From: Dactylosporangium aurantiacum | GTDB lineage: Bacteria; Actinomycetota; Actinomycetes; Mycobacteriales; Micromonosporaceae | DNA length: 64,000 bases | Direction of reading: 5' to 3' | Assembly (NCBI RefSeq): GCF_000716715.1 | Contig: NZ_JNYJ01000005.1 | Coordinates: 62,001-126,000 of the forward strand | In this document: positions 26,558 to 34,942 of the stretch, in pieces | How positions within the stretch are numbered: position 1 is the first letter of the stretch | Layout of the letters: each line of letters begins with the position of its first letter | Position numbers and translations under genes: made by a program | Notes under the pieces: generated by a model | Told to the model about the DNA's origin: nothing | The model's database searches: none | Seen by the model: only the letters and a program-made list of their open reading frames with translations

Positions 26558-27724
26558 TCAGCGCCGCAGCAGCTTCGGCAGGCCGTCCACGAGGCGCTGG
26601 AAGTCCTCGGCACGGTTGTACACCTGCGCCGACAACCGCAGGTAGCCCTTGCCGCGCCAGGCGTTGAGGCCGACCTCGGTGGTGAGCTCGTCCGAGATCC
26701 GGCGGCGCAGGGCGGCGGCCGCGGAAGGGTCGTCCGCCGCGCCGGGCGGCAACGGCACGACGGTCATCGGCAGCCCCGTGTGGGCGGGCACGGTCACACC
26801 CAGAGCGGCCGCGAGCAGCGCCTGGCCGTGCGCGGCGAGCGCGGCGTTGTGCCGGCGTACCGCATCCGCGCCCAGGGACCGCAGGACGAACAGGCCCGCG
26901 GGCGCGGCCAGCCAGGGCGTGTAGTCCCGGGCGCCGACCCACTCCAGGTTGCCGGGGAAGCCGGCGGGCTGGCTCCACGACACGACCAGCGGCCTGATCC
27001 GGGAACGCCAGCGGGGCGCCACCGAGAGCAGCGCCGTGCCGCGGGGGGTGTAGGCCCACTTGTGGAAGTTGCCGACCCAGAAGTCGGCGCCGACACCGGC
27101 CGCCGGCTCGTGCAGCAGGCCCGGCGCGTGCGCCGCGTCGACGAGGATCGCGACCCGCTCGCCGGCCCGGGCGCGGACCGCCTCGACGATCCGGCGGACC
27201 GGCAGCAGCCGCGCGGTCGGCGAGGTGATGTGGTCGACGATCAGCAGGCGGGTCCGGCCGGTGACGGCGTCCAGGACCGCGGCGACGGCGGTGTCGTCGT
27301 CCGGGGCGAGCGGCACCTGGGCCACCCGCCGCCGCGCGCCGGTCCGGCGGCAGCATTCGTCGACGGCGAGGTCGACGGCGCCGTACCCGTGATCGGTGGT
27401 GACGATCTCGTCGCCCGCGGAGAGGTCGAGGCCGGCCAGGACCGTCGCGGTGCCCGTGGTGGCGTTCTCGATCAGGGCGGAGCCGTCGGGGTCGGCGCCG
27501 ACGAACGTGGCGAGGTGCCGGCGCACGTGCGCGATGCGCTCCTCCAGCCCGACGCTGAAGAAGCGGGGCGGGTTGGCCTCCATCTCGTCGCGCAGCCGCT
27601 GCTGGGTGCGCTGCACCGAGATCGGCACCATGCCGAACGAGCCGTGGTTGAACTGCGCGACCGCCGCGTCGTTGGAGAACAGCAGGCGCGCGCCGGGAAT
27701 CGGCTCCGGTGCGGACACATCCAC
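26558..27724 (-). CDS. PLP-dependent aminotransferase class V (isopenicillin-N-epimerase-like)
   Basis: A 388-aa fold-type I PLP enzyme of the cysteine desulfurase/isopenicillin N epimerase-like group. FNHGSFGMVP near the N-terminus, DAAHAPGL with the cofactor-binding Asp, and the Schiff-base Lys in WVGNFHKWAYTPRG. The Cys-loop of true desulfurases is not evident. Related actinobacterial enzymes include EgtE-like lyases and racemases, but no egt genes are nearby, so the reaction is left open. The start may be the GTG at 27724 or the GTG at 27718: TAAGAT (reverse complement of 27726-27731) is 7 nt before 27718, which would make that the leaderless start. Confidence 0.88.
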   Translation of the reverse strand: MDVSAPEPIPGARLLFSNDAAVAQFNHGSFGMVPISVQRTQQRLRDEMEANPPRFFSVGLEERIAHVRRHLATFVGADPDGSALIENATTGTATVLAGLDLSAGDEIVTTDHGYGAVDLAVDECCRRTGARRRVAQVPLAPDDDTAVAAVLDAVTGRTRLLIVDHITSPTARLLPVRRIVEAVRARAGERVAILVDAAHAPGLLHEPAAGVGADFWVGNFHKWAYTPRGTALLSVAPRWRSRIRPLVVSWSQPAGFPGNLEWVGARDYTPWLAAPAGLFVLRSLGADAVRRHNAALAAHGQALLAAALGVTVPAHTGLPMTVVPLPPGAADDPSAAAALRRRISDELTTEVGLNAWRGKGYLRLSAQVYNRAEDFQRLVDGLPKLLRR

Positions 27725-27769
27725 GATCTTAATGTCCGGGTCGGCGGCGCCGGGCCGCGTTGCGCGCAG

Positions 27770-28708
27770 TCATGCGCGGGGGTGGGCCTGCTCGTACGCC
27801 GACCGCAGCCGCTCGATCGAGACGTGTGTGTAGATCTGGGTGCTGGACAGCGAGGTGTGCCCCAGCAGCTCCTGCACCGAGCGCAGGTCGGCGCCGCCCT
27901 CCAGCAGGTGGGTCGCGGCGGAGTGGCGCAGGTCGTGCGGGGAGGTGTGGGGCAGGCCGGCGGCGCGGGCGTGGCCGTCGACGAGGCGGCGGGCCGCGGT
28001 GGGCTGCAACCGGCCGCCCCGGGCGCCGAGCAGCAGCGCGGCACCGCTGGCGGGTCCGGCGAGGGCCGGCCGGCCGTGCCGCAGCCACGCGGCGAGCGCC
28101 TGCTCGGCGGGCAGCCCGTAGGGCACCGCGCGTTCCTTGTCGCCCTTGCCGACGACCCGCACGACGCGCCGCATCCGGTCGACGTCACCGAGGTCGAGGC
28201 CGCAGAGCTCGCTGACGCGGATGCCGGTCGCGTACAGCAGCTCCAGGACCAGCCGGTCGCGCAGGCCGACGGCGTCGTCGCGGCCGGCCGGCGCCGTCAC
28301 CAGGGTCTCGGCCTGGTCGGCACGCAGCACGGTCGGCAGGTCACGGTGCGCCTTCGGGCTGGCGAGGCGCTGGCCCGGGTCGGTGGCGAGGAGCCCTTCG
28401 CGGTGCGCCCAGCCGGTGAACGTCCTCGCCGCCGCGGCGTGCCTGGCCAGGCTGGTGCGGGCGGCGCCGGCGGCCCGGCGGCGGGCGAGCCAGCCGCGCA
28501 GCACCGCGAGCGTCAGGTCGCCGGGCGCGGCGACGCCGGCGCGGGTCGCGTGCGCGAGCAGGGAGACGACGTCGCCGACGTAGGCGCGCACGGTGTGCGC
28601 CGACCGGTTGCGCTCCGCGGCGAGGTGCCTGGCGAAGTCGTCGACCGCCGCGCGCATGGGCTCGGGCAGTTGCTCATGCGTCGCTCGTACGCCATCCGCC
28701 GCCGTCAC
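27770..28708 (-). CDS. xerC: Tyrosine recombinase XerC
   Basis: A 312-aa integrase-family recombinase that resolves chromosome dimers. SAM-like N-terminal domain ([19 protein letters not shown]) and a catalytic domain with Arg in [12 protein letters not shown], Lys in the beta-hairpin ([10 protein letters not shown]), [11 protein letters not shown], the GHTSLSSTQ His and the Tyr nucleophile in IYTHVS. The GTG start overlaps the stop of the upstream small gene as GTGA. A chromosomal position near dprA and rpsB is typical of actinobacterial xerC, so this is not a phage integrase. Confidence 0.93.
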   Translation of the reverse strand: MTAADGVRATHEQLPEPMRAAVDDFARHLAAERNRSAHTVRAYVGDVVSLLAHATRAGVAAPGDLTLAVLRGWLARRRAAGAARTSLARHAAAARTFTGWAHREGLLATDPGQRLASPKAHRDLPTVLRADQAETLVTAPAGRDDAVGLRDRLVLELLYATGIRVSELCGLDLGDVDRMRRVVRVVGKGDKERAVPYGLPAEQALAAWLRHGRPALAGPASGAALLLGARGGRLQPTAARRLVDGHARAAGLPHTSPHDLRHSAATHLLEGGADLRSVQELLGHTSLSSTQIYTHVSIERLRSAYEQAHPRA

Positions 28709-29052
28709 TTGCGGCGCAACTGCTCTTCGAGGAAACGCTCGATCAGGCCACGGACCACCGCCGCCATGGTGAACCCGTGCTCGGAGCACCAGGCGCGCAG
28801 CTCGGCGTGCCGCTCCGCGGGCAGGCGGAACGTGACCAGCTGGCTCTCCTCACCCGCCGGCAGGACGCCGCCGAGGGCGCTGTGCGCGCCGGTCAGGGCC
28901 CCGGTGCGCAGCTCGACGGCCGCCGCGAGCAGGCTGCCGCTGCTGGCCTGCGACGGCGCGCCGCGGTCGAGGAGCCAGGCGGTGATCTCCTGGCGGGTGG
29001 TGGCGGGGAGCGTCTCGAGCAGCTCCACGAGCTTGTCGGCGGGAGCGGTCAT
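28705..29052 (-). CDS. Small protein with a ribbon-helix-helix-like C-terminus
   Basis: A 115-aa protein. Residues 70-112 ([20 protein letters not shown], then [18 protein letters not shown]) resemble an RHH/CopG DNA-binding fold: a beta-strand followed by two helices. The N-terminal 65 residues are uncharacterised. It sits between an ACT-domain gene and xerC in one operon (3-nt gap and 4-nt overlap), so it might regulate the operon. Function not established. Confidence 0.72.
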   Translation of the reverse strand: MTAPADKLVELLETLPATTRQEITAWLLDRGAPSQASSGSLLAAAVELRTGALTGAHSALGGVLPAGEESQLVTFRLPAERHAELRAWCSEHGFTMAAVVRGLIERFLEEQLRRK

Positions 29053-29055
29053 GCC

Positions 29056-29328
29056 CTACACGATAGCGCCCGCTATCTCTGCGGCGGTATCGACGGACCA
29101 CATTTCGAGGACTCGCACCCCTTGGATCTCTTCGAGCAGGCCGGGCAGCGAGCGGTCGATCACGACGCCGGGGACGCTGACGGTGAACTCGTCGGTGGCG
29201 ACCGTGCCGTCGCGGCTCAGCACCCGCATCTGCCAGATGTCCACGCCGAGCCGGCCGAGCAGCGTGGTGACCTGTCCGAGGGAGCCGGGCCGGTCCGGGA
29301 GTTGCACGATCACGTGACGCAACGACAT
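29056..29328 (-). CDS. ACT-domain protein
   Basis: A 90-aa single ACT domain (RHVIVQLPDRPGSLGQVTTL), a fold that binds small effectors such as amino acids. No catalytic domain is attached. The ATG at 29328 fits the ACT start; longer upstream extension would run into the MarR operator. First gene of the ACT-RHH-xerC operon, divergent from the MarR-GNAT gene. Confidence 0.8.
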   Translation of the reverse strand: MSLRHVIVQLPDRPGSLGQVTTLLGRLGVDIWQMRVLSRDGTVATDEFTVSVPGVVIDRSLPGLLEEIQGVRVLEMWSVDTAAEIAGAIV

Positions 29329-29398
29329 GCGGCAAGCCTGGCGACGCAGCGTTTCCCCGCAGTTACGACGCCACGTCGGTGCGCTTTCGGGGTGAGTC

Positions 29399-29434
29399 GT
29401 TGACTTCGTCAGAAGAACCGTTGACTCTGTCAAC
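29399..29434 (+). promoter_or_regulatory. Twin operator overlapping the promoter of the MarR-GNAT gene
   Basis: GTTGACTCTGTCAAC (29420-29434) is a perfect inverted repeat with a 3-nt centre. A second copy, GTTGACTTCGTCAG (29399-29412), begins 21 bp upstream, two helical turns away. The sites cover a possible -35 TTGACT (29400-29405) and -10 GACTCT (29423-29428) with 17-nt spacing, and the ATG follows the second site by 1 nt. Confidence 0.68.
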
Positions 29435-29435
29435 T

Positions 29436-30344
29436 ATGACTATCGCAGCGGTACGGGAGTTCAACCGCTACTACACGAACCTGATCGGCGCGCTGCGGGC
29501 CGGACTGCTCGACTCGGCGTACTCGCTGGCCGAGGTGCGGGTGCTGTACGAGCTGGCCGTCGACCGGGCGCACGACACGGCCGAGCTGCGCAGAGTGCTG
29601 GACATCGACGCCGGGTACCTGAGCCGGATCCTGGGACGGCTGGAGGCCGACGGGCTCGTCGCGCGGTCCCGCTCCGCCGCGGACGCCCGCCGCCGCCGGA
29701 TCGAGCTGACCCCGGCCGGGCGGGAGGCGTTCGCGGCGCTGGACGCCCGCTCGGAGGCGCAGATCGCCGGGCTGCTGACCGGCGTCGGGGAGGTCGACCG
29801 GCGGCGCCTGGTCGCGGCGATGACCACGATCCGGTCCGTGTTCGACGGTGTACCGGCGCCCCGCACCGTCGTGCTGCGCCAGCCGCTGCCCGGCGACCTC
29901 GGCTGGGTCGTGCAGCGCCACGGCGCGCTCTACGCCGCCGAGTACGGGCTCGACGCCACGTTCGAAGCGCTCGTCGCCCGGATCGTGGCCGACTACGCGA
30001 CGGCGCACGACCCGCGTACCGAAGCGGGCTGGATCGCGGAGATCGACGGCACGCCGGTCGGTTCGATCTTCTGCGTGGCCGCCGGCGACGGGGTGGCCAA
30101 GCTCAGGCTGCTGTTCGTCGAGCCGTCGGCGCGGGGCGCGGGGGTCGGCCGGGCCCTGGTGCAGGAGTGCGTGCGGTTCGCGAAGCGGGTGGGGTACCGC
30201 GAGATGGTCCTGTACACGCACGACGTGCTGACCGCCGCGCGGCGCCTCTACGAGCAGGCCGGGTTCGAGCTGGAGAGCGCGACGCCGGCGTCGGTGTACG
30301 GGGTCGACGTGGTCGAGGAGCAGTGGCGGTTGTCACTGGCCTGA
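29436..30344 (+). CDS. MarR-type regulator fused to GNAT acetyltransferase
   Basis: A 302-aa fusion. N-terminal winged-helix MarR domain (about residues 1-140: SLAEVRVLYELAV, DIDAGYLSRILGRLEADGLV, RRRRIELTPAGR wing) and C-terminal GNAT domain with the acetyl-CoA motif LFVEPSARGAGVGRALVQEC and YEQAGFELES. Such MarR-GNAT fusions are a known actinobacterial architecture of unknown substrate. The ATG at 29436 directly follows a twin palindrome, indicating autorepression and leaderless translation; an upstream GTG at 29379 would place the operator inside the gene and is less likely. Confidence 0.9.
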   Translation: MTIAAVREFNRYYTNLIGALRAGLLDSAYSLAEVRVLYELAVDRAHDTAELRRVLDIDAGYLSRILGRLEADGLVARSRSAADARRRRIELTPAGREAFAALDARSEAQIAGLLTGVGEVDRRRLVAAMTTIRSVFDGVPAPRTVVLRQPLPGDLGWVVQRHGALYAAEYGLDATFEALVARIVADYATAHDPRTEAGWIAEIDGTPVGSIFCVAAGDGVAKLRLLFVEPSARGAGVGRALVQECVRFAKRVGYREMVLYTHDVLTAARRLYEQAGFELESATPASVYGVDVVEEQWRLSLA

Positions 30345-30350
30345 CCCGGG

Positions 30351-30377
30351 TTATCCACAAGCGGCCAGTTGTCCACA
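30351..30377 (+). other. Pair of perfect DnaA boxes
   Basis: TTATCCACA (30351-30359) and TTGTCCACA (30369-30377), in the same orientation, 18 bp start to start, in the 86-nt gap before yraN. Both are exact consensus boxes (the second is the preferred Streptomyces form). Possible DnaA-dependent regulation or titration site. Confidence 0.65.
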
Positions 30378-30430
30378 GATCCGCCGCCGACGCCACCCGC
30401 CGCCCGGCGGATCGCGGCAGGCTGCCCGGC

Positions 30431-30790
30431 ATGACCAACACGAACCAGATCGTGGGCCGCTTCGGCGAGCGCCTCGCCGTGCGGCACCTCATCGCCCGCG
30501 GCCTCGTCGTGCTCGACCGCAACTGGCGCTGCCCGTCCGGCGAGCTCGACGTGGTCGCCCGCGACGGGCCGCTGCTGGTGTTCGTCGAGGTCAAGACCCG
30601 CCGCGGCGGCAGGTTCGGGGCGCCGGCGGAGGCGGTCGATGCGCGCAAGGCCGTCCGGCTGCGCCGGCTGGCCGCCCGGTGGCTGGCCGAGCACGCCGGC
30701 GGGCGGCACCCGCAGGTCCGCTTCGACGTGGTGAGCATCCTGCTCGGCGGCGGCACCGTCGGCGTCGAGCACCTGCGTGGGGCGTTCTGA
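30431..30790 (+). CDS. YraN family (UPF0102) endonuclease-like protein
   Basis: A 119-aa protein with the restriction-endonuclease-like core seen in YraN: GRFGERLAVRHLIARG, SGELDVVARDG and VFVEVKTRRGGRFG (D...ExK). Conserved beside the comM/yifB and dprA genes, and presumed to act on DNA. The ATG is 7 nt after CAGGCT. The stop overlaps the next start (TGATG). Confidence 0.93.
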   Translation: MTNTNQIVGRFGERLAVRHLIARGLVVLDRNWRCPSGELDVVARDGPLLVFVEVKTRRGGRFGAPAEAVDARKAVRLRRLAARWLAEHAGGRHPQVRFDVVSILLGGGTVGVEHLRGAF

Positions 30791-32304
30791 TGGGCTACGC
30801 GCAGATCCGCTCGGTCGCCCTGCAGGGCGTCGTCGGGCAGGTGATCGTCGTCGAGGCCGACGTCGCGCCCGGCCTGCCGAGCCTCGTCGTGTCCGGCCTG
30901 CCCGACGCCGCGCTCACCGAGGCCCGCGACCGCATCCGGGCCGCCGTGCACAACTCCGGGGCCGTCTGGCCCCAGCAGCGCATCACCGTCAACCTGCTGC
31001 CGGCACACGTGCGCAAGCACGGCTCCGGCTTCGACACCGCCATGGCCCTCGCCGTCCTCGCCGCGGGTGCCAACCTGCCGACCGGGCTGCTGGTCGACGC
31101 CGTCGTCCTCGGCGAGCTCGGCCTGGACGGCACCCTGCGGCCCGTCCGCGGCGTCCTGCCGGCCGTGCTCGCGGCGAGCCGGGCCGGCGCCGGTCTCGTC
31201 GTCGTCCCGCCCGGCAACGTCGAGGAGGCCCGGCTGGTGCCCGACATCCGGGTCCGCGCCGCCGACTGCCTCGGCCGGATCATCGGGTTCGTGCACGGCA
31301 CCGAGGCGCTGCTCGACCCGCCGCCCGGGACCCCACCGGCGCAGGCCGCCCCGGCCGACCTCGCCGACGTCCTCGGCCAGGAGCGCGGCCGCCGGGCCGT
31401 CGAGCTCGCCGCGGCGGGCCGGCACCACCTGGCGATGTTCGGCCCGCCCGGCGCCGGCAAGACGATGCTCGCCCAGCGGCTGCCCGGCATCCTGCCCGAG
31501 CTGACCGAGGAGGAGGCGATCGAGGTGACGGCGCTGCACTCGGTCGCCGGTGAGCTGCCGCCGGGCGCCGGCCTGATCCGCCGGGCGCCGCTGCAGGCGC
31601 CGCACCACACCGCCTCGATCGCCGCCCTGGTCGGCGGTGGCTCCGGCATCGCCAAGCCCGGCGCGATCAGCCTGGCCCACCGCGGCGTGCTGTTCCTCGA
31701 CGAGTGCGCCGAGTTCGCCGCCAGCGCGCTCAACGCGCTGCGCGAGCCGCTGGAGCACGGCGAGGTGCGGCTGCGCCGCGTCCACGGCGAGACGGTCTAC
31801 CCGGCCAACGCCCAGCTCGTCCTCGCCGCGAACCCGTGCCCCTGCGCCAGGCCCGGCGGCGACGCGATGTGCCAGTGCCCGCCGGGGGTGCGCATCCGGT
31901 ACCGGTCCCGGCTCTCCGGGCCGCTGCTGGACCGGGTGGACCTGCAGGTCGACGTCGTGGCGGTGCGGTCGGCGGCGCTGTTCGACGCCGAGCCGGCCGA
32001 GCCGTCGGCGACGGTGGCGGTGCGGGTCGGGCGGGCCAGGCAGGCGGCGGCGGCCCGGTGGGCGCCGCACGCCCGGTCCAACGGGGAGGTCCCGGCCGCC
32101 GTCCTGCGCGCCGGGCGGTTCCGGCTGCCCCGCACCGTGCTGCGGCCGCTGTCCACCGCGATGGACCGCGGCCAGCTGTCCGCGCGCGGGCTGGACCGCA
32201 TGACCAGGGTCGCGTGGACCGTCGCCGACCTCGACGGCCGCGACCGACCGGGCCTCGACGACGTCTACGAGGCACTCGAGATGCGATCAAGGAGAGGGCG
32301 ATGA
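30790..32304 (+). CDS. YifB/ComM family Mg-chelatase-like AAA ATPase
   Basis: A 504-aa AAA+ protein. N-terminal Lon-like domain (VEADVAPGLPSLVVSGLPD), Walker A FGPPGAGKTMLAQRLPG, Walker B GVLFLDECAEF, a Cys-rich insertion (ANPCPCARPGG, MCQCPPG) and the C-terminal chelatase-like domain. ComM is a helicase that promotes branch migration during natural transformation, which fits the coupled dprA gene (ATGA overlap). Confidence 0.95.
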   Translation: MGYAQIRSVALQGVVGQVIVVEADVAPGLPSLVVSGLPDAALTEARDRIRAAVHNSGAVWPQQRITVNLLPAHVRKHGSGFDTAMALAVLAAGANLPTGLLVDAVVLGELGLDGTLRPVRGVLPAVLAASRAGAGLVVVPPGNVEEARLVPDIRVRAADCLGRIIGFVHGTEALLDPPPGTPPAQAAPADLADVLGQERGRRAVELAAAGRHHLAMFGPPGAGKTMLAQRLPGILPELTEEEAIEVTALHSVAGELPPGAGLIRRAPLQAPHHTASIAALVGGGSGIAKPGAISLAHRGVLFLDECAEFAASALNALREPLEHGEVRLRRVHGETVYPANAQLVLAANPCPCARPGGDAMCQCPPGVRIRYRSRLSGPLLDRVDLQVDVVAVRSAALFDAEPAEPSATVAVRVGRARQAAAARWAPHARSNGEVPAAVLRAGRFRLPRTVLRPLSTAMDRGQLSARGLDRMTRVAWTVADLDGRDRPGLDDVYEALEMRSRRGR

Positions 32305-33503
32305 GCACCACCGACCGGGCCGCGCGGCTGGCGCTGGCCCACCTGGTCGAGCCCGGCAGCCGGGAGCTCGGCCTGCTGGTGCGCCGCGAAAGCGCGCCGG
32401 AGGCGCTGACCATGGCGTTGCACGGCGTCGGGGTCGGCGAGCCGCTCGCCGGCGCCGTCCAGGCCCGGCTCGACGCGGCCGGCCTGGGCCCGCGGACCGG
32501 CTCGGCCGACGCCTGGACCGCGCACGTCGCCGACACCCTCGCCGCCGCGATGACGCAACGGGCGGGCGAGCTCGGCGCCCGGATCGTCACGGCCGCCGAC
32601 GACGAGTGGCCCGCCGCGCTCGACGACCTCACCCGGGTCAGCCGGGACGGCGACGCGCTGCGCCGCGACACCGACCCGCCGCTGTGCCTGTGGCTGCGCG
32701 GCCCGGTCCGCCTCGACGAGGTCCTGGAGCGGTCCGTGTCGGTGGTCGGGGCGCGCGCCGTGACGGGCTACGGGCAGTTCGTCGCCTCGGAGTTCGCGTT
32801 CGGGCTGGCGGAGCGCGGGTGGACGGTCGTGTCCGGCGGCGCGCTCGGCGTCGACGTCACCGCGCACCGGGGCGCCCTCGCCGCCGGGGGCGTGACCTGC
32901 GCCGTCCTGGCCTGCGGCATCGACCAGGTCTATCCGGTGTCCAACTCGGCGGTGTTCGAGCGGATCGCCGAGGAGGGGCTGCTCATCACCGAGTGGCCGC
33001 CGGGGACGCGGCCGCACAGGACCAGGTTCCTGACCCGCAACAGGGTCATCGCGGCGGCGACCCGGGGCACCGTGATGGTCGAGGCCGGTTCCCGCAGCGG
33101 CGCCCGCAACACGCTGAGCTACGCCCGCCGGCTGGAGCGCTCCGCCATGGTCGTGCCCGGCCCGGTGACCTCGGCGATGTCGGTCGGCTGCCACGTCGAG
33201 CTGCGCACCCCCGGCACGGTGCTGGTCACCCGGGTCGAGGAGATCGTGGAGGAGGTCGGCCACGTCGGTGAGCTCGCCGAGCCCATCCACGGCGAGGAGC
33301 GGCCCGAGGACGTCCTCGACGCGACCCAGGCCAGGGTCCTCGACGCGGTGGCGCCGCGGGCGGTCCGCACGGCGGAGGAGATCGCCGCAGTCGCCGGGGT
33401 GGCGGGGCGCGATGCCCGGCGCAGCCTGCCGGTGCTGGAGCAGCACGGGTTCGTCGTCAGCGCCGACGGCGGCTACCGCCTCGCCCCGCGGACCCGGCCG
33501 TGA
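32301..33503 (+). CDS. dprA: DNA-processing protein DprA
   Basis: A 400-aa DprA that loads RecA on incoming single-stranded DNA. Rossmann-fold core with SVVGARAVTGYG, VVSGGALGVDVTAHRGAL, ACGIDQVYPVSN and FLTRNRVIAAATRGTVMVEA; an N-terminal SAM-like region and a C-terminal winged helix (about residues 335-398). It ends the yraN-yifB-dprA operon. The convergent gap downstream is filled by a 35-nt repeat array. Confidence 0.95.
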   Translation: MSTTDRAARLALAHLVEPGSRELGLLVRRESAPEALTMALHGVGVGEPLAGAVQARLDAAGLGPRTGSADAWTAHVADTLAAAMTQRAGELGARIVTAADDEWPAALDDLTRVSRDGDALRRDTDPPLCLWLRGPVRLDEVLERSVSVVGARAVTGYGQFVASEFAFGLAERGWTVVSGGALGVDVTAHRGALAAGGVTCAVLACGIDQVYPVSNSAVFERIAEEGLLITEWPPGTRPHRTRFLTRNRVIAAATRGTVMVEAGSRSGARNTLSYARRLERSAMVVPGPVTSAMSVGCHVELRTPGTVLVTRVEEIVEEVGHVGELAEPIHGEERPEDVLDATQARVLDAVAPRAVRTAEEIAAVAGVAGRDARRSLPVLEQHGFVVSADGGYRLAPRTRP

Positions 33504-33514
33504 CGGCGCCGGCC

Positions 33515-33675
33515 GTCACGGGCGCCGGCGGCGGTGAGGGGCGCCGGCCGTGATGGGCGCCGGCGGCGGTGAGGGGCGCCGGCCGTGACGGGTGTCGGCG
33601 GCGGTGAGGGGCGCCGGCCGTGACGGGTGTCGGCGGCGGTGAGGGGCGCCGGCCGTGACGGGTGTCGGCGGTGGG
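33515..33675 (+). repeat. 35-nt tandem repeat filling the dprA 3' gap
   Basis: Units start at 33515, 33550, 33585, 33620 and 33655 (the last partial). Core: GTGACGGGTGTCGGCGGCGG followed by TGAGGGGCGCCGGCC. The array occupies essentially the whole space between the dprA stop and the stop of the convergent aminotransferase. Each unit holds GGCGCCGGC-type dyads able to form hairpins. Confidence 0.95.
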
Positions 33676-34854
33676 TCAGAGGCGGGCGAGGCGGGTGATC
33701 GCTTCCTCGATGACCTCGTCGCGCTTGCAGAAGGCGAACCGCACGATGTGCCGGCCGGCGGTCGCGTCGTCGTAGAAGACCTGGGTGGGCACCGCGACCA
33801 CGCCGCAGCGCTCCGGCAGGGCCAGGCAGAAGTCGACGCCGTCGGTGCCGCCGAGCGGGGTGATGTCGGCGGTGACGAAGTAGGTGCCCTCCGAGCGCAG
33901 GACCGCGAAGCCGGCCGCGGTCAGGCCCTCGCACAGCCGGTCGCGCTTGCGCTGCAGGTCGTCTCGGAAGGCTTCGTAGTAGGACGGCGGGGAGTCCAGG
34001 GCGACGGCCACCGCGGGCTGGAGCGGGCCCGCGTTGACGAAGGTGAGGAACTGCTTGACCCGCAGCGCGGCGGAGACCAGGTCGCGGGGGCCGCAGATCC
34101 AGCCGATCTTCCAGCCGGTGCAGGAGAAGGTCTTGCCGGCCGAGGAGATCTGCAGCGTGCGGGCCCGCATGCCCGGCAGCGACGCGATCGGCATGTGCGG
34201 GGCGTCGGCGTCGGTGAAGACGAGGTGCTCGTAGACCTCGTCGGTGACGGCGACCGCGTCGAACTCCTCGCAGAGGGCGGCGATCTGGGCCAGCTCGTCG
34301 GGGGTGAAGACCTTGCCGGTCGGGTTGTGCGGAGAGTTGAGCAGCACCAGCCGGGTCCGCGGGCCGAAGGCGGCGCGCAGCTCGGCCGGGTCGAAGCCGT
34401 AGCCGCCGGCGTGCGCACGCAGGGTCACCGGGCGGCGCACGGCGCCGGCGAGGGCGATCGAGGCGGCGTAGGAGTCGTAGTAGGGCTCGAAGCACACGAC
34501 CTCGTCGCCGGCCTCGCACAGGGCGAGGATGCTGGCCGCGATCGCCTCGGTGGCGCCGGCCGTGACGATGATCTCGCCGTCGGGGTCGTAGTCCAGACCC
34601 CAGAAGGCCTTCTGGTGCGCGGAGACCGCGGCGCGCAGCTCGGGGACGCCGGGGCCCGGCGGGTACTGGTTGCGTCCGCCGTGGATCGCCGCGGCGGCCG
34701 CGTCGAGCATGGCGGCGGGGCCGTCGGTGTCCGGGAAGCCCTGGCCGAGGTTGACCGAGCCGGTCCGCACCGCGAGTGCCGACATCTCCGCGAAGATGGT
34801 CGTGCCGAAGGGGCGCATCCGGGCGACGAGTTGATCACGGGTGGCGTCAGTCAC
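33676..34854 (-). CDS. Class I/II aminotransferase (DapC / YbdL-like)
   Basis: A 392-aa fold-type I PLP aminotransferase: VNLGQGFPDTDGP, NSPHNPTGKVFTPDEL, TDEVYEHLVF and the Schiff-base Lys in SSAGKTFSCTGWKIGW, with the substrate-carboxylate Arg near the C-terminus (IVRFAF). Closest to actinobacterial N-succinyldiaminopimelate or methionine/glutamine transaminases; the exact amino acid is unresolved. GTG start: CATACT (reverse complement of 34861-34866) lies 6 nt before it, suggesting leaderless transcription. Confidence 0.92.
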   Translation of the reverse strand: MTDATRDQLVARMRPFGTTIFAEMSALAVRTGSVNLGQGFPDTDGPAAMLDAAAAAIHGGRNQYPPGPGVPELRAAVSAHQKAFWGLDYDPDGEIIVTAGATEAIAASILALCEAGDEVVCFEPYYDSYAASIALAGAVRRPVTLRAHAGGYGFDPAELRAAFGPRTRLVLLNSPHNPTGKVFTPDELAQIAALCEEFDAVAVTDEVYEHLVFTDADAPHMPIASLPGMRARTLQISSAGKTFSCTGWKIGWICGPRDLVSAALRVKQFLTFVNAGPLQPAVAVALDSPPSYYEAFRDDLQRKRDRLCEGLTAAGFAVLRSEGTYFVTADITPLGGTDGVDFCLALPERCGVVAVPTQVFYDDATAGRHIVRFAFCKRDEVIEEAITRLARL

Positions 34855-34942
34855 CCACCGAGTATGCGACGCGGGTCACTGTCAGGTTCTCCCAGGATCG
34901 TGGAGTGGCGAGGATCATCCGGAGCGCCTACCGTGACGGACC

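Noticed and set aside
25893..26645. Possible small repeat protein (LTALCAAG repeats) after the M23 gene
   Set aside because: No Shine-Dalgarno or leaderless motif, no domain, and the frame is just the 24-nt array.
27770..28708. Integrase of a mobile element
   Set aside because: The gene lies in a conserved housekeeping context with no att-like repeats, excisionase or tRNA gene; XerC is the better call.
25934..29317. 1127-codon plus-strand open frame antisense to the PLP enzyme and xerC
   Set aside because: Mirrors the minus-strand genes and translates the intergenic repeats; no recognisable domain.
30351..30377. Chromosomal origin of replication
   Set aside because: Only two boxes, no dnaA/dnaN neighbours and no A/T-rich unwinding region.
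33515..33675. CRISPR array
   Set aside because: Repeats are directly tandem with no unique spacers and no cas genes; the same holds for the 23-nt and 24-nt arrays.
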